From positions 1-5,799 of the forward strand of contig SLHU01000193.1 of assembly GCA_007135995.1 (NCBI GenBank): a DNA stretch of 5,799 nt. The letters run 5' to 3'. Position 1 is the stretch's first letter. Each line of letters begins with the position of its first letter. The position numbers and the translations under genes are program-made. Source of the DNA: Clostridiales bacterium (lineage in GTDB: Bacteria; Bacillota; Clostridia; Saccharofermentanales; UBA5734). Shown here one piece after another: positions 4,046-5,799 of the stretch. Below the pieces are notes generated by a model. That model searched no databases and was not told the origin of the DNA. It saw only the letters and a list, made by a program, of their open reading frames with translations.

Positions 4046-5799
4046 ATGCCCTTGATGCCTTTATCCTTCATTGGTTGGAAGCTTCGCTTCAGACAGTTAT
4101 TATCCCGCAATCGAAAAACATTGCTGGCTTTCGCGATTCCGGCATCGATCCTGCTCCTGGCATACATGCTGAGAGGCATCTATCCGATCGGCAATCGCAG
4201 CCTGTTGACCATTGATTTATTTCATCAGTACGCGCCTTTTCTGGCGGAGCTGCAGGCCAAGCTGCGGGGCGGCAGCAGTTTGTTTTATTCCTGGAGCGGC
4301 GGACTTGGCACTAATTTCTGGGCCTTGCTGGCCTATTATCTGGGGAGTCCGCTGAATGTGCTGACCATCTTTTTTCCTGCATCCTTTTTAACAGAAGCTG
4401 TGCTCATGCTGATCGTCTTGAAAATCGGTTTGTCAGGGGCCTGTTTTTATCTGTATCTTCGCGGCGTCTGGCATCAGGAAAATATACTGATGGTTGGCTT
4501 TTCGTCATTTTACGCTTTGTCATCTTATGCACTGGCGTACTCGTGGAATATTATGTGGCTAGACAGCCTTTATCTTTTGCCGCTGGTTATGCTGGGGATG
4601 GTTCGCCTGGTACGTGACCGGCGGTATCTGCTTTATGTGTTCAGTCTGGCGCTGGTGATCGCGGTTAACTACTACATCGCCTTTTTTGTCTGTGCCTTTA
4701 CCTTGCTTTATTTTCCAATCTGCCTGTTTCAATACCAGACCCTGGCGCGTCCGGGACGTTTCTTTGCTGTTGTCGGGAAGTTTGCAGGTTTTTCGCTGCT
4801 GGGTGCCGGACTGGCTTCCTTTTTGCTGCTGCCGACGTATTTCTCACTGCGTCTCACTTCGGCTGCCGGAGATGCTTTCCCTTCGAGTCTGACACATTAT
4901 TTTGACTTGTTTGATTATATTGGTCAGCATTTTTTGCTAGTACCGCCGACCATCCGCGGCGGCATGCCGAATCTTTACAGCAGTGTGTTAATGCTGGTAC
5001 TGGTTCCGCTTTATTTTCTGGCGCGCTCTGTACCGCTTCGAATGAAATTTCTGCATGGCGGACTGATCCTTTTTCTGATGATCAGCTTCAATATAAATCA
5101 TCTCAATTTTATCTGGCATGGCATGCATTTCCCAAATCAGCTCCCTTACAGAAATTCATTTGTGTATATCTTCTTGATCCTCAGCATGAGCTATCCGGCG
5201 CTGAAAAGCCTTCGTGAGTTCAGCGGCAAACAAATTGGCTTGATCTGCTGCGGGCTTTCGGTACTTGTATTGCTGGGTGAAAAGCTTTTTGAAGAGCCGC
5301 TGCCCATACAGTCAATCTACCTGACGATCATATTCCTCGCGATCTACGCGGGTGTTCTGACTGTCAATAAAATTCACCGCATGCACCCTCAGGACTGGGC
5401 GACGGCCATCTTTTTCGTGATGATCGCGGAACTGCTGATCCACACCATCGTGACGGTCCATGTGATTGATACAACTGAACACTATTCAAACCGGGATGGC
5501 TATCTGGCCGGATCTGTGCCCGCACATATCAGACGTGAAATCGGTGCGCTGGAAGCAGAGCATGACCAGGAGGATTTTTTCAGGATTGAGGTATTTCCTC
5601 CAAGAACAACCAATGATCCCTACCTTTACCAGTATCGCGGCTTATCTATTTTCTCGTCAACCATGCCAACCAATCCTGTTTCGGTTTTCCAGAATCTGGG
5701 CTATCACAGTAATGGGATCAACAGCTATAAATATGAAGGATCTAACCTATTGCTCGACTCACTGTTTGGCATTCGGTACCTGATCCGAAGATCAGAATC
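4046..5799 (+). CDS. YfhO family multi-pass membrane protein (GT-C type glycosyltransferase), 3' end outside window
   Basis: The frame stays open for 584 codons to the window edge; family members are usually about 850-900 aa, so roughly the last third is missing. The ATG follows AAAGGAG at 6 nt; the ATG at 4055 is too far from it. A basic N-terminus (11-24) precedes the first membrane helix (about 25-42), and some 12-13 hydrophobic segments run to about residue 472. A soluble, presumably extracytoplasmic domain follows. Family motifs are DLFHQY (57-62), a candidate catalytic Asp on the first outer loop, then WSGGLGTNF (83-91), WNIMWLDSLYLLP (167-179), FPNQLPYRNSF (362-372) and SLFGIRYLI (572-580). 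In Bacillus subtilis, YfhO works with CsbB, which makes undecaprenyl-phosphate-GlcNAc, to glycosylate lipoteichoic acid outside the cell. A similar envelope-glycosylation role is likely, but Bacillota carry several paralogues with differing targets. No CsbB-like partner is visible. It appears to be its own transcription unit. Confidence 0.92.
   Translation, partial: MPLMPLSFIGWKLRFRQLLSRNRKTLLAFAIPASILLLAYMLRGIYPIGNRSLLTIDLFHQYAPFLAELQAKLRGGSSLFYSWSGGLGTNFWALLAYYLGSPLNVLTIFFPASFLTEAVLMLIVLKIGLSGACFYLYLRGVWHQENILMVGFSSFYALSSYALAYSWNIMWLDSLYLLPLVMLGMVRLVRDRRYLLYVFSLALVIAVNYYIAFFVCAFTLLYFPICLFQYQTLARPGRFFAVVGKFAGFSLLGAGLASFLLLPTYFSLRLTSAAGDAFPSSLTHYFDLFDYIGQHFLLVPPTIRGGMPNLYSSVLMLVLVPLYFLARSVPLRMKFLHGGLILFLMISFNINHLNFIWHGMHFPNQLPYRNSFVYIFLILSMSYPALKSLREFSGKQIGLICCGLSVLVLLGEKLFEEPLPIQSIYLTIIFLAIYAGVLTVNKIHRMHPQDWATAIFFVMIAELLIHTIVTVHVIDTTEHYSNRDGYLAGSVPAHIRREIGALEAEHDQEDFFRIEVFPPRTTNDPYLYQYRGLSIFSSTMPTNPVSVFQNLGYHSNGINSYKYEGSNLLLDSLFGIRYLIRRSE

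Noticed and set aside
5466..5783. 105-codon plus-strand frame inside the yfhO-like gene
   Set aside because: It is out of frame with the clearly conserved YfhO reading frame, which runs through this stretch to the window edge.

Overview
The window looks like chromosomal DNA from a member of the Bacillota (low- to mid-GC Gram-positive). Every assigned start except the SRAP gene follows a purine-rich Shine-Dalgarno sequence (AGGAGG/GGGAGG/AAAGGAG types). lipB starts with TTG. The SRAP and YfhO-type proteins also read like Bacillota versions. I cannot name the species from sequence alone. No RNA genes, insertion sequences or CRISPR arrays were seen.

Layout. Positions 1-394 (minus strand) hold the N-terminal part of an M81/MlrC-type metallopeptidase that runs off the left edge. 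A divergent intergenic region (395-756) carries promoter-like sequences for both directions. It also holds a possible 48-codon upstream ORF (614-760) whose stop overlaps the TTG start of lipB. A plus-strand cluster follows: lipB (octanoyltransferase, 757-1446), lipA (lipoyl synthase, 1550-2524), a small single-domain cupin (2563-2916) and an SRAP/YedK-HMCES family protein (2916-3854). A 191-bp gap then carries a good extended -10 promoter overlapped by a 17-bp interrupted palindrome. It precedes a large YfhO-family membrane protein gene (4046 to the right edge, incomplete).

How the genes work together. LipB transfers octanoyl from octanoyl-ACP to lipoyl domains, and LipA then inserts two sulfurs, so the pair is a complete de novo protein lipoylation pathway. 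The cupin and SRAP genes share one base (TGATG), and SRAP has no Shine-Dalgarno of its own, so they are probably translationally coupled. No convincing terminator separates the four genes, so a lipB-lipA-cupin-SRAP transcript is plausible. The yfhO-like gene is probably a separate unit with its own regulated promoter; the family transfers sugars from a lipid carrier to cell-envelope polymers.

Most unusual points: a long SRAP protein (312 aa) with two large low-complexity insertions flanking core motifs, an acidic insertion in LipA, the possible upstream ORF at lipB, and the palindrome over the yfhO promoter. I saw no clear evidence of a wholly new system; the cupin-SRAP pair attached to a lipoylation operon is the nearest candidate.
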